64,000 nt of DNA from Bog-756 sp038210245 (GTDB taxonomy: Bacteria > Actinomycetota > Acidimicrobiia > Acidimicrobiales > RAAP-2): assembly GCA_038210245.1 (NCBI GenBank), contig JBBQWW010000006.1:1-64000 (forward strand), written 5' to 3'. The notes beneath the pieces were generated by a model. It did no database searches. It was not told the origin of the DNA and saw only the letters and a list, made by a program, of their open reading frames with translations. How positions within the stretch are numbered: the first letter of the stretch is position 1; each line of letters begins with the position of its first letter. A program made the position numbers and the translations under genes. Of this stretch, positions 8,747 through 16,868 are shown piece by piece.

Positions 8747-9619
8747 ATGGCATCCCTCGGGATCTCCGAGCTCGAGGTGACGCGCTACGACGTCTCCGAG
8801 CGGGTGGCCACCATCACCCTCCACCGGCCCGACCGGCTCAACGCCTGGACGGCGCGGATGAACGCCGAGTACCGGTCGTGCCTCCAACGGGCCAGCGACG
8901 ATCCGGGCGTGCGGGTCATCGTGGTGACGGGGTCGGGGCGGGGATTCTGTGCCGGGGCCGAGTCCGAGGACCTGGCCGGTCACGTCGAGCGGGGGGCGTA
9001 CCGCACCTGGGACACCAGTGACCTCGACCGACCGGGCTACGGGGTGCGACCCGAGTTCGATGCCGAGTTGGCCTACCACTTCGGGGTGCCCAAGCCCGTC
9101 ATCGCCGCCATCAACGGGCCGGTGGCCGGCATCGGGTTCGCTCTGGCCTGCTACTGCGACCTCCGGTTCGCCGCCTCCGGTGCCAAGTTCACCACCGCCC
9201 ACGGCCGGCTCGGACTCCCGTGCGCCTTCGGGCTGGCCTGGCTCCTGCCCAAGCTCATCGGACTCCCCCGATCCCTCGACCTCATCCTGTCCAGCCGCAC
9301 CTTCACCGCCGAGGAGGCACTCGAACTGGGCCTGGTGACGGCGGTCGTCCCCGCCGACCAGCTGTCGGACCGGGTGCTCGAGTACGCCCAGGACCTGGCC
9401 ACCTCCGTCTCGCCGGCCTCCATGGCCGCCTCCAAGCGACAGGTGTACGAGGCCTTCCATATGAGCGCCGCCGAGGCGGTGCGGACGGCCGAAGCCCTGA
9501 TCGACCCCATGATGTCCGGTCCCGACTACCGCGAGGGCGTGGCCGCCCTCCGCCAGAAACGGGCGGCGGTGTTCGAGGATCTCCCCGGCGGCGAGAGCGA
9601 CGTGCCCCCTACGGGCTGA
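8747..9619 (+). CDS. Enoyl-CoA hydratase/isomerase family protein
   Basis: Crotonase-fold protein, 290 aa, probably acting on a CoA thioester in fatty acid or amino acid breakdown. The first oxyanion-hole segment is GSGRGFCAGAESEDL and the second is INGPVAGIGFALACYCDLRFA, followed by GRLGLPCAFGLAWLLPKLIG. The position usually holding the first catalytic Glu lies in AHGRLGLP, where I see no obvious Glu, so dehydratase activity is uncertain and it may be another crotonase-type enzyme. The C-terminal helices end near KRAAVFEDLPGG. It lies 67 nt downstream of ahcY, possibly co-transcribed. Confidence 0.88.
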   Translation: MASLGISELEVTRYDVSERVATITLHRPDRLNAWTARMNAEYRSCLQRASDDPGVRVIVVTGSGRGFCAGAESEDLAGHVERGAYRTWDTSDLDRPGYGVRPEFDAELAYHFGVPKPVIAAINGPVAGIGFALACYCDLRFAASGAKFTTAHGRLGLPCAFGLAWLLPKLIGLPRSLDLILSSRTFTAEEALELGLVTAVVPADQLSDRVLEYAQDLATSVSPASMAASKRQVYEAFHMSAAEAVRTAEALIDPMMSGPDYREGVAALRQKRAAVFEDLPGGESDVPPTG

Positions 9620-9727
9620 GCGCCAATCGCCGCCGTGCGGCTCTCCACCCGAGTCGGCGAATCGGGTGCCAGGCTGTGCGGGCCACGGTGGGCCATCGCC
9701 GCTCTGGGGAGTGGTCCGCCGTCCCAC

Positions 9728-9810
9728 ATCGGCATCGGCATCGGCATCGGCATCGGCATCGGCATCGGCATCGGCATCGGCATCGGCATCGGCATCGGCA
9801 TCGGCATCGG
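9728..9810. repeat. Hexanucleotide repeat (ATCGGC)13.8
   Basis: Thirteen perfect copies of ATCGGC plus five bases, with no interruption. It ends directly before the ribosome-binding region of a small membrane protein gene (GGGGAG at 9813-9818, GTG 9823). Copy-number change would alter promoter or leader spacing by multiples of six without shifting any frame. Confidence 0.97.
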
Positions 9811-9822
9811 ATGGGGAGCTTG

Positions 9823-10113
9823 GTGAAACACATCAAGAAGATCGTGATCCTGATGGGGTTCCTGGTCCTGTACTTCGTGCTCTTCGGGCTGCTGTTCGGA
9901 TGGCACCGGTTCCACGGTGACTGGTGGCCGTGGGACCAGTCGGCGGACGGGCCGAACCTCTACGTCTCGTTCGTCTGGCTCCCCATCGCCCTGGTCGGGG
10001 GTACGTCGTGTCCGACATCCGACACGAATCGTTGCTCGAGGCCCAGCGGCTCCAGCTCGAGGAGCACGAGGAGTAGCTCGACCAGAAGTTGGAAGCCCAC
10101 CACCTCTCCATGA
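9823..10113 (+). CDS. Small membrane protein with a frameshift in a G run
   Basis: Start GTG 9823 has GGGGAG four bases upstream; ATG 9811 is the alternative. The protein opens with a basic stretch (VKHIKKIVI) and a strong membrane segment, then WHRFHGDWWPWDQ and a second membrane segment (VSFVWLPIALVGG). Immediately after, the frame becomes Ser/Arg/Thr-rich and nonsensical. One extra base in the G5 run at 9997-10001 would restore a sensible ending: YVVSDIRHESLL, then EAQRLQLEEHEE and TAG at 10074-10076, giving a compact two-helix protein with a charged cytoplasmic tail of about 85 aa. This is either a sequence/assembly error or real slippage. Function unknown. Confidence 0.65.
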   Translation: MKHIKKIVILMGFLVLYFVLFGLLFGWHRFHGDWWPWDQSADGPNLYVSFVWLPIALVGGTSCPTSDTNRCSRPSGSSSRSTRSSSTRSWKPTTSP

Positions 10114-10225
10114 CCAGACTTCTCGGGGTGGCCAACCCGGCCGTGGACGCCACCCGCCGATGGCGGCCTCGTCGACGAATCGGGCGGCTGAACCCCCTCG
10201 CGCGGACATCGCCTCCGACGACCCG

Positions 10226-10231
10226 TAGCCT
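10226..10231 (+). promoter_or_regulatory. TAGCCT -10-like hexamer
   Basis: Ends 6 nt before ATG 10238 of the PAP2 gene; no Shine-Dalgarno. Confidence 0.45.
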
Positions 10232-10237
10232 CGGGTG

Positions 10238-10933
10238 ATGGGATCACGCCCACCCGAACGCCGGCGCGGACCCCGCGCCGCCTCCCTCGGAGGCACCTGC
10301 CTCCAGCTGCTGGCCGGGGTCACGGCCCTGATCATCGCCGCCGTGGCCGGACTGGCCCTCATCCACCGGCCCTGGTCCAACCGGCTCGATGTCTGGGGGT
10401 ACGCCGCCCTTCCCGCCGACTCGGCCTCCCGGTGGGCCCACGACCTGGTGGTGGTGGGCTCGCTCTCGGCGCTGCTGGTCGGAGTGGTCCTGGTGTTCGC
10501 CGTCGGGGTCTTCCGCGACTGGGTCCGGGCCGGGGCCTGTGCCCTCGCCCCCGTGCTGGCCGTCCTCATCGTGCAGGATCTGGCCAAGCCTCTGGTGGGT
10601 CGGCATCTCGGGATCACCGGGAGCGCCTCCTACCCGTCGGGCACCGTGGCCGCCGTGGCCGCCCTCATGACGGCGGCCACGCTGGTGGTGTCGGCCCGGG
10701 TCCGTCCGTCGATCGCCGTGATCGGAGCGGCGGTCACCGTCGGGGTCAGCGCGGCAGTCATCGTGCTCCGGTGGCACTACCCGACCGATGCCCTCGGCGG
10801 CGTGGCCGTAGGGGTGGGGGCGGTGCTGACCCTCGACGCCCTCTTCCACCTCCCCTGGGCCCTGACCGGCCTGCTCCCGGGTCACCGGTCGGAACGGGAC
10901 GTCGGCCCCGCCCGCCGGCCCCGATTGGCCTGA
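10238..10933 (+). CDS. PAP2-like membrane phosphatase family protein
   Basis: Membrane protein of 231 aa with about six hydrophobic segments and a PAP2 (phosphatidic acid phosphatase type 2) core. The three expected motifs are recognisable but altered: KPLVGRHLG, SYPSGTVAAVAAL, and RWHYPTDALGG. Motif 2 normally reads PSGH, where the His is the acid/base residue; here it is PSGT. The HYPTD His, the usual nucleophile, is kept. Known relatives dephosphorylate lipid phosphates such as undecaprenyl pyrophosphate; with Thr in motif 2 activity may be weak or different. An alternative GTG start at 10235 adds one residue. Confidence 0.78.
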   Translation: MGSRPPERRRGPRAASLGGTCLQLLAGVTALIIAAVAGLALIHRPWSNRLDVWGYAALPADSASRWAHDLVVVGSLSALLVGVVLVFAVGVFRDWVRAGACALAPVLAVLIVQDLAKPLVGRHLGITGSASYPSGTVAAVAALMTAATLVVSARVRPSIAVIGAAVTVGVSAAVIVLRWHYPTDALGGVAVGVGAVLTLDALFHLPWALTGLLPGHRSERDVGPARRPRLA

Positions 10934-11033
10934 CACCGCCTTCTCCAGCGGCTCACCCCACCACCCCGGGTTGAGCCCAGGTCGGGTTCTGCCCCTTCCG
11001 CTCCGACGGCCCCGTCGCCTCCCCTGCCACCAC

Positions 11034-11039
11034 TAAGGT
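11034..11039 (+). promoter_or_regulatory. TAAGGT -10-like hexamer
   Basis: Ends 7 nt before ATG 11047 of the aldo/keto reductase. Confidence 0.45.
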
Positions 11040-11046
11040 CCGGATC

Positions 11047-12045
11047 ATGGAGCACGTGACCCTCGGGAGATCAGGCGTGAAAGTGTCACGGGCCTGCTTG
11101 GGCACCATGACCTTCGGCAACACGGAGTGGGGCACCGACGAGGCCGAATCCCGCCGGATCGTCGATGCCTTCATCGACTCCGGCCACAACTTCATCGACA
11201 CCGCCGACGTGTACAACGCCGGCGCCTCCGAGGAGATCGTCGGCCGGGCCATTGCCGACAAGCGCGGGGACGTGGTCCTCGCCACCAAGGGGTACAACGC
11301 CATGGGGGACGGACCCAATGACCGCGGCTCCTCCCGTGCCCATCTGACCCGTGCCCTCGAGGCCAGCCTGCGTCGGCTGGGCACCGAGTACATCGACCTC
11401 TACCAGCTGCACAACTGGGATCACGACACCCCCGTCGAGGAGAGCATGGCCACCCTCGATGACTTCGTCCGGGCCGGAAAGGTCCGCTACATCGGGTGCT
11501 CGAACTTCTACGGCAGTCAGCTGGTCGAGGCCCAGTGGGCCGCCGACCGGGTGGGCGGGACCCCGCTCGTCAGCCTGCAGCCCCAGTACTCACTCATCTG
11601 GCGTGACATCGAGCTCGACATTCTCCCGACGGCCTCCCGACACGGCATGGGGGTCATCGTCTGGAGTCCCCTGGGTGGCGGAATGCTCACGGGGAAGTAC
11701 GCCCCGGGGGGCACGCTTCCGGCGGACGGGCGGTTGAGCCGGGGGACGGACCTCGGAGCCGAGGGGATGAGGATGCTCACCCTCACCGACCGCAATTTCG
11801 ACATCCTGGCCGAGGTGGAGCGGGTGGCCACCGGTTTGGACACGACGCCCACGGCGGTCAGCCTGGCCTGGTTGCTCGGCCGCCCGGGGGTGACGTCGGT
11901 CATCATCGGTCCCCGGACCGTGGAGCAGCTGGAACAGAATCTGGCCGGATTCGACCTTTCCCTACCCCTCGACTCGGCCAAGGCCCTGACCAAGGCGTCG
12001 CGCCCTCCGGTGACCTATCCCTGGTACATGCAGCTACGACTCTGA
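11047..12045 (+). CDS. Aldo/keto reductase
   Basis: NADPH-dependent oxidoreductase of the AKR superfamily, 332 aa, a (beta/alpha)8 barrel. The catalytic tetrad is visible: Asp and Tyr in FIDTADVYNAG, Lys in ATKGYNAMG, and His in LYQLHNWDHD. The C-terminal cofactor-binding segment TSVIIGPRTVEQLEQNL is typical of the YajO/potassium-channel-beta-like branch. The physiological substrate is unknown. It ends about 20 nt before the convergent ABC-F gene. Confidence 0.9.
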   Translation: MEHVTLGRSGVKVSRACLGTMTFGNTEWGTDEAESRRIVDAFIDSGHNFIDTADVYNAGASEEIVGRAIADKRGDVVLATKGYNAMGDGPNDRGSSRAHLTRALEASLRRLGTEYIDLYQLHNWDHDTPVEESMATLDDFVRAGKVRYIGCSNFYGSQLVEAQWAADRVGGTPLVSLQPQYSLIWRDIELDILPTASRHGMGVIVWSPLGGGMLTGKYAPGGTLPADGRLSRGTDLGAEGMRMLTLTDRNFDILAEVERVATGLDTTPTAVSLAWLLGRPGVTSVIIGPRTVEQLEQNLAGFDLSLPLDSAKALTKASRPPVTYPWYMQLRL

Positions 12046-12064
12046 CGGCGGGGGGCGAGCGCCC

Positions 12065-13810
12065 TCAGGGGCGTGACTCGGCCTCCTCGGCCAGGGACAG
12101 CCACCGCTCCTCGGCCTGGTCGAGCGCCCGTTGGGCCTCGGCCAACTCGACGCCCAGACGGGTCATCTCCTGGTGGTCGCCCGCTCGGGTCAGGGCATCG
12201 TTGATCCGGTCCCGCTGCCGTTGGACTCGGGCCATGTCCTTCTCCGCCTCCCGCAGGAGGCGGCCCGCCGGGGCGGCCTCCTGAGCGTCGGCCGGACGTC
12301 GGGCGGTGGCCGGGACGGCCGGTGGGGCGGCGGTGACACTGGCCGAGACGGGTCCTCCACCCTCCACCCGGGCCACCCAAGCCTCCACCCCCCCGGGGAC
12401 GGGCCGGACCGAGCCGTCCGGCTCCACCGCCACCAGCCGTTCGGTGGTCCGCTCGAGGAAGGTGCGGTCGTGGCTCACCACCACCAGGGCGCCGGGCCAC
12501 TCCTCGAGGAAGTCCTCCAGGATGCGCAGCGTGTCGAGGTCGAGGTCGTTGGTGGGCTCGTCGAGGAACAGCACGTTGGGCCGGCCGGCCAGGACCAACA
12601 GGAGCTGCAGCCGTCGCCGCTCGCCACCGGACAGGGTTCCTACCCGGGCATAGGGGAGCTCACCGCCAAACCAGAACCGCTTCATGAGGGCCACGTCGGC
12701 CAGCGAGCCCGGCGAGCGGCTCGGCCCCGCCACCAGGTCCTGCACCCGCGCCCCGGTGTCCAGCTCCACGCCCTTCTGGTCGTAGTACCCGACCACCACG
12801 GTCGGCCCGGTCTCGACCCGGCCCGTGGTGGGCCGGCGCCGGCCGGCCAACAGATCGACCAGGGTCGACTTGCCGGTTCCGTTGGCCCCGACGACGCCCA
12901 GTCGCTCCCGTCGGTCGAGCACCAGGTCCACCCCGACCAGCACCGGCGGACCCGAGTCGTAGTGGAAGCCCACTCCCTCACACGCGACCACCTTGTCCCC
13001 CAGGCGCGGCGTGTCCCCGGACAGCTCCAACGTCGTCGCGCGGGCCGGGGCCTCGGCCCGGGTGGCGATGAGCCGGCGGGCGGCATCCGTCCGGGCCTGC
13101 GGTTTGCGGGAGCGGGCCTGGGCCCCTCGCCGCAGCCAGGCCAGCTCCCGGCGGGCCAGGTTCCGTCGGGTGGACTCGGCTGACGCCGCCTGTTCGTCCC
13201 GCTCGGCCCGGGCCTCGAGGTAGGAGGCGTAGCCCCCTTCGTGCACGTAGGACCGACCCCGGTCCAGCTCCACCATGCGGGTGGTCACCCGGTCGAGGAG
13301 GTAGCGGTCGTGGGTGACCAGCACCAGACCACCCCGCCAGGAGCGCAGGCGCTGCTCCAACCAGGCCACCGCCCCCAGATCCAGATGGTTGGTGGGCTCG
13401 TCGAGCACCAACAGCTCGGACGGGTGGGCCAGCACCCGGGCCAGGGCCACCCGCTTGGCCTGTCCTCCCGACAGGGTGGCCACGTCGGTGTCCAGCTCGG
13501 CCCCCATGCCCAGGCGGTCGAGGGCTGATTCGGCCTCCCAGCCGGTCCCGACCGCCGAGCGCACGGAGCCCGGGGGCAGCTCGGGCACCTGCTCCAAGAA
13601 GCCGACCCGCGTACCGCGCCCTCGCCGGACCTGGCCGCCGTCGGGCGAGTCGACTCCGGCCACCAGCCGCAACAAGGTGGACTTGCCGGTGCCGTTGATG
13701 CCGACCACTCCGACCCGGTCGCCGTCCGACACGGTGAGGGAGAGGTCCTCGAACAGCGCCCGATCCGCTCGCCGGACGGTGACGCGCTGGAGATCGACGA
13801 GTACGGCCAC
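12065..13810 (-). CDS. ABC-F family ATPase (Uup-like)
   Basis: Cytosolic ABC-F protein of 581 aa with two ATPase cassettes and no membrane domain; relatives act on the ribosome or during replication stress. Cassette 1 has Walker A GINGTGKST, signature LSGGQAKRVAL and Walker B LDEPTNHLD; cassette 2 has GANGTGKST, LSGGERRRLQLLL and LDEPTNDLD. The Arg-rich linker RRGAQARSRKPQARTDAARR between cassettes and a C-terminal coiled coil of about 70 residues (EKDMARVQRQRDRINDALTR) make it closer to Uup than EttA. GTG 13810 is chosen over the longer open frame because the upstream translation is meaningless and a TACCCT box sits 9 nt before it. Confidence 0.9.
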   Translation of the reverse strand: MAVLVDLQRVTVRRADRALFEDLSLTVSDGDRVGVVGINGTGKSTLLRLVAGVDSPDGGQVRRGRGTRVGFLEQVPELPPGSVRSAVGTGWEAESALDRLGMGAELDTDVATLSGGQAKRVALARVLAHPSELLVLDEPTNHLDLGAVAWLEQRLRSWRGGLVLVTHDRYLLDRVTTRMVELDRGRSYVHEGGYASYLEARAERDEQAASAESTRRNLARRELAWLRRGAQARSRKPQARTDAARRLIATRAEAPARATTLELSGDTPRLGDKVVACEGVGFHYDSGPPVLVGVDLVLDRRERLGVVGANGTGKSTLVDLLAGRRRPTTGRVETGPTVVVGYYDQKGVELDTGARVQDLVAGPSRSPGSLADVALMKRFWFGGELPYARVGTLSGGERRRLQLLLVLAGRPNVLFLDEPTNDLDLDTLRILEDFLEEWPGALVVVSHDRTFLERTTERLVAVEPDGSVRPVPGGVEAWVARVEGGGPVSASVTAAPPAVPATARRPADAQEAAPAGRLLREAEKDMARVQRQRDRINDALTRAGDHQEMTRLGVELAEAQRALDQAEERWLSLAEEAESRP

Positions 13811-13819
13811 GAGGCGACC

Positions 13820-13825
13820 AGGGTA
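13820..13825 (-). promoter_or_regulatory. TACCCT -10-like hexamer
   Basis: Reads TACCCT on the minus strand, 9 nt before GTG 13810. Confidence 0.4.
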
Positions 13826-13844
13826 GCGGTCGCCTCGGTCCGGC

Positions 13845-15143
13845 TCAGCGGTCGGCGGTCTCCACCTCCAAGAGGTGGGCGAAGCGCTGGACAGCCTCGG
13901 CCCGCCGGGTGGGGACGTGCTCACTCGGCACCTCCACCGGCTTGTACCCCTTGAGCGTCTGGCGGGCCACGGTGACCTTGTGCACCTCGTCGGGCCCGTC
14001 GTAGATGCGGGCGGCCCGGGCGTGCCGGTACATGGACTCGAGGGGGAGATCGGTGGAGAAGCCCAGGGCTCCGTGGATCTGGATGGCCCGGTCGATCACG
14101 TTGTAGAGGACACCGGCGCCGTAGTACTTGATCATGGCGATCTCCACCCGGGCCGCCGAGGCCCCCTCCTCGTCCATCTTCCATGCCGCATACAACGTCA
14201 TGAGTCGGGCCGCGGTCATCTCGGCCAGCGAGTCGGCCACCCAGTTCTGGATGGTCTGCTTCTCGGCCAGGAGCGACTTGTGGGTGGTCCGGGACACCGC
14301 CCGCTCGCAGAGCATGTCGAAGGCCCGCCGGGACTGGCCCAACCAGCGCATGCAGTGGTGGATTCGACCAGGCCCCAGCCGCTTCTGAGCCAGGACGAAC
14401 CCCTCGCCCTCCAGCCCCACCAGGTTCTCGTACGGGACCCTGACCTCGCGGTAGATGATCTCGGCGTGACCACCGAACTTCCCGAAGTGCTCGACCGGGT
14501 CCTCCATGGTGGCCACGTCCCGCACGATCTCCACCCCCGGGGTGTGGGCCGGCACCACGATCATCGAGCACCCCGCGTACGGATGGACGTCAGGATTGGT
14601 GACGGCCATGACGATGAGGAAGTCGGCCACCGACCCGTTGGTGGTGAACCACTTGTGACCGTCGATGACCCACTCGTCCCCGTCACGGACCGCCGTGGTG
14701 GCAATCATGGTGGGATCGGCCCCCGCTCCCGGCTCGGTCATGGAGAACCCGCTGCGCATCCGGCCGTCGAGCAGGGGCAGCAGCCACTGCTCCCGCTGCT
14801 CGTCCCGCCCGGAGGACTCGATCCCGATAGCCAGGAGCTCGGCGTTGCCCGAATCGGGGGCGTTGTTGCCGAACACCACCGGGCCGTAGGGGGTCTGGCC
14901 CAAGATCTCGTGCATCAGGCCCAGCTTGACCTGGCCAAAGCCGCCCCCTCCCAGATCAGGAGGCAGGTGCGAGGCCCACAGGTCCCGGGACTTGACCGCC
15001 GCCTGGAGGGGCTTGATGGCCTCCATCATCCCCTCATGGGACAGATCGAGGGTCTCCAGTGGGAAGATCTCGTCCCGCACGAACTGGCGCATCCAGGCCA
15101 GCTGCTCCTCGAACTCCGGCTCGGTGGAAAAGTCCCATGCCAC
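13845..15143 (-). CDS. Acyl-CoA dehydrogenase
   Basis: FAD-dependent acyl-CoA dehydrogenase, 432 aa from GTG 15143 (GGAG nine bases upstream). The FAD/substrate signature GFSMTEPGAGADPTMI and the C-terminal helical domain with RAIQIHGALGFSTDLPLE are typical; PDEVHKVTVARQTL matches the end of the long ACAD family often seen in actinobacteria. The usual role is the first dehydrogenation of fatty acyl-CoA or branched-chain acyl-CoA. It is divergent from bioB with 55 nt between starts. Confidence 0.92.
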   Translation of the reverse strand: MAWDFSTEPEFEEQLAWMRQFVRDEIFPLETLDLSHEGMMEAIKPLQAAVKSRDLWASHLPPDLGGGGFGQVKLGLMHEILGQTPYGPVVFGNNAPDSGNAELLAIGIESSGRDEQREQWLLPLLDGRMRSGFSMTEPGAGADPTMIATTAVRDGDEWVIDGHKWFTTNGSVADFLIVMAVTNPDVHPYAGCSMIVVPAHTPGVEIVRDVATMEDPVEHFGKFGGHAEIIYREVRVPYENLVGLEGEGFVLAQKRLGPGRIHHCMRWLGQSRRAFDMLCERAVSRTTHKSLLAEKQTIQNWVADSLAEMTAARLMTLYAAWKMDEEGASAARVEIAMIKYYGAGVLYNVIDRAIQIHGALGFSTDLPLESMYRHARAARIYDGPDEVHKVTVARQTLKGYKPVEVPSEHVPTRRAEAVQRFAHLLEVETADR

Positions 15144-15186
15144 GATGGCGCTCCTGTCGGTTTTCCGGTTGGTTCCCCGGGCCAAC

Positions 15187-15192
15187 TACCGT
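15187..15192 (+). promoter_or_regulatory. TACCGT -10-like hexamer for bioB
   Basis: Ends 6 nt before ATG 15199, which fixes the bioB start within a longer open frame. Confidence 0.5.
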
Positions 15193-15198
15193 AACGGC

Positions 15199-16305
15199 AT
15201 GCCCGGCGACACCACTGCCACCCCCATCCGTACCACCGTCACCTTCTCGGCGCCCAACCGCGTCCCGCCACGGGCCGAGCCCGAGCGGGTCCCCATCGAC
15301 TCGGCCGCCGCCCGCCACCTGCTGGCCGCCGCCGGGACCGCCCTGCTGGACGAGCGCCGTCTCCTGACCGCCGACGAGCTCACCGCCCTGGTCGCCCTGC
15401 CTGACGAGTGGGTCACCTCGCTGGCCGCCCTGGCCCACCAGGTCCGCCTGGCTTGGTGCGGGCCGGAGGTCGAGGTGGAGGGCATCCTGTCGGCCAAGAC
15501 CGGAGGGTGTCCCGAGGACTGCCACTTCTGTTCCCAGTCCTCCCGGTTCGACACCCCGGTGAAGGCCACGCCCTTCCTCGACACCGACGAGGTCCTGGCC
15601 GCCGCCGAGGAGACCAAGGCCGCCGGAGCCTCGGAGTTCTGCATCGTGCTGGCCATCCGCGGTCCCGACGAGCGCACCATGCAACGGATCCTCGAGCTCG
15701 TCCCCGTGGTCCGCGAGCGGACCGGGCTCAATGTGGCCGTCAGCGCCGGGCTGTTGACCAAGGACCAGGCCCGCCGGTTCGCTGAGGGTGGCGTGCACCG
15801 TTACAACCACAACCTCGAGACCTCCCGTTCCTTCTTCCCTCAGGTGGTCACCACCCACACCTGGGAGGAGCGGCAGGACACCTGCCGCCTGGTCCGCGAC
15901 CACGGCATGGAGCTGTGCTGCGGGGCGCTCATCGGCATGGGCGAGTCCGACACCCAGCGGGTGGAGCTGCTGGTGCAGTTGCAGGAGCTAGACCCGACCG
16001 AGGTCCCCCTCAACTTCCTCAATCCCCGGCCCGGCACCCCACTGGGCGACGAGCAGCCCGTGGCGGCCTGGGAGGCCATCCGTTGGATCGCCCTCTTCCG
16101 TCTAGGCCTACCCGGGGTCATCCTCCGGTACGCCGGCGGGAGAGAGGTCACCCTACGCGAGCTGCAGGCCATGGGCATGACCTCGGGGATCAACGCCCTC
16201 ATCGTGGGGAACTACCTGACCACGCTGGGCCGCTCCGCCGACGAGGACCTCCGGATGCTGGCCGACCTGCGCATGCCGGTGGGCGCCCTCACCGGCGTGC
16301 TCTGA
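15199..16305 (+). CDS. bioB: Biotin synthase
   Basis: Radical SAM enzyme converting dethiobiotin to biotin by inserting sulfur from an auxiliary iron-sulfur cluster. The protein is 368 aa. The [4Fe-4S]-SAM motif CPEDCHFC supplies Cys104, Cys108 and Cys111. Further family motifs are KTGGCPED, GASEFCIVLAIRGP, GVHRYNHNLETS, ELCCGALIGMGES and the C-terminal ALIVGNYLTTLGR. An N-terminal extension of about 40 residues precedes the usual start of the fold. The start is set by the TACCGT hexamer. bsaP follows 6 nt after the stop, while bioA, bioF and bioD are about 9 kb away. Confidence 0.96.
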   Translation: MPGDTTATPIRTTVTFSAPNRVPPRAEPERVPIDSAAARHLLAAAGTALLDERRLLTADELTALVALPDEWVTSLAALAHQVRLAWCGPEVEVEGILSAKTGGCPEDCHFCSQSSRFDTPVKATPFLDTDEVLAAAEETKAAGASEFCIVLAIRGPDERTMQRILELVPVVRERTGLNVAVSAGLLTKDQARRFAEGGVHRYNHNLETSRSFFPQVVTTHTWEERQDTCRLVRDHGMELCCGALIGMGESDTQRVELLVQLQELDPTEVPLNFLNPRPGTPLGDEQPVAAWEAIRWIALFRLGLPGVILRYAGGREVTLRELQAMGMTSGINALIVGNYLTTLGRSADEDLRMLADLRMPVGALTGVL

Positions 16306-16311
16306 GCCACG

Positions 16312-16503
16312 ATGTCGGCCCCGTCCACCTCGACGGCGTTCTGCACCAGCTGCGGATCGGCGTCCACCCGGTGTGAGGGATGCGGTCGGGATCTCGATCC
16401 TCCCCGCTTCTGCGCCCGGTGCGGTCGGCGGCTGACCGTGCAGGTAACCCCGGGTGGCTACCGGGCCCGGTGTCGCGACCACGGCGAGCTGGTCTCGCCC
16501 TGA
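16312..16503 (+). CDS. bsaP: BsaP-like biotin synthase auxiliary protein (Cys-rich)
   Basis: A 63-aa protein with paired cysteines: CTSC, CEGC and CARC. The second half, FCARCGRRLTVQVTPGGYRA followed by RCRDHG, resembles the mycobacterial protein encoded just downstream of bioB (Rv1590, BsaP), which is reported to be needed for biotin synthase turnover, probably by helping to restore its iron-sulfur cluster. The identification rests on this motif and on its position six bases after bioB, an arrangement that implies co-transcription. A generic zinc ribbon is the alternative reading. Confidence 0.75.
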   Translation: MSAPSTSTAFCTSCGSASTRCEGCGRDLDPPRFCARCGRRLTVQVTPGGYRARCRDHGELVSP

Positions 16504-16515
16504 GCATCGGACCGA

Positions 16516-16797
16516 TCAGCCGGCTGGCACCTTCCAGCCCCGCCCTTCGGCGATCTCCTTGCAGGTGGGGCAGATCGGATAGCGCTTGGGGTTGCGGCCG
16601 GGTACCCAGATCTTCCCGCACAGGGCCTTGACCGCCGTGCCGTTGACCATGCCCTCCACCACCGAAGGTCCCGCCGAGATAAAATCGCCCTTCTCCGGCT
16701 TGAACCCCTCCAGGACGATGTGGGACATCCGCTCATGGTCCCCGTCCAGCTCGGGGTCGACCTGGGTGGGCGCGACGGTGATGCCGGTGTCGGTCAT
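16516..16797 (-). CDS. DUF3039 family protein
   Basis: A 93-aa protein (from ATG 16797; ATG 16815 is possible) matching the actinobacterial DUF3039 family. Its second half contains GTAVKALCGKIWVPGRNP and YPICPTCKEIAE, three cysteines that could bind one metal ion. Function is not known. It is convergent with bsaP (12 nt between stops) and divergent from maf. Confidence 0.8.
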   Translation of the reverse strand: MTDTGITVAPTQVDPELDGDHERMSHIVLEGFKPEKGDFISAGPSVVEGMVNGTAVKALCGKIWVPGRNPKRYPICPTCKEIAEGRGWKVPAG

Positions 16798-16856
16798 GCC
16801 ACCAGGATCGCGCATCTCCCCGGCCCGGTGCGATCCGCCCGACCCCCTCCGGCCCC

Positions 16857-16862
16857 TACGCT
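16857..16862 (+). promoter_or_regulatory. TACGCT -10-like hexamer for maf
   Basis: Ends 6 nt before ATG 16869; same hexamer as at 4116. Confidence 0.5.
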
Positions 16863-16868
16863 CGTTCC

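Noticed and set aside
9728..9810. CRISPR-like array
   Set aside because: It is a plain 6-bp tandem repeat with no spacers and no cas genes nearby.
9635..9826. Protein with an IG (or HR, MP) dipeptide repeat encoded by the hexamer repeat
   Set aside because: All frames give two-residue repeats; the repeat lies directly before a ribosome-binding site and is better read as non-coding.
10110..10238. 42-codon frame between the frameshifted membrane protein and the PAP2 gene
   Set aside because: Arg/Pro-rich, no Shine-Dalgarno or upstream hexamer, and it runs over the PAP2 promoter.
13845..15194. 439-codon plus-strand frame opposite the acyl-CoA dehydrogenase
   Set aside because: Shadow frame; the minus strand carries all dehydrogenase signatures.
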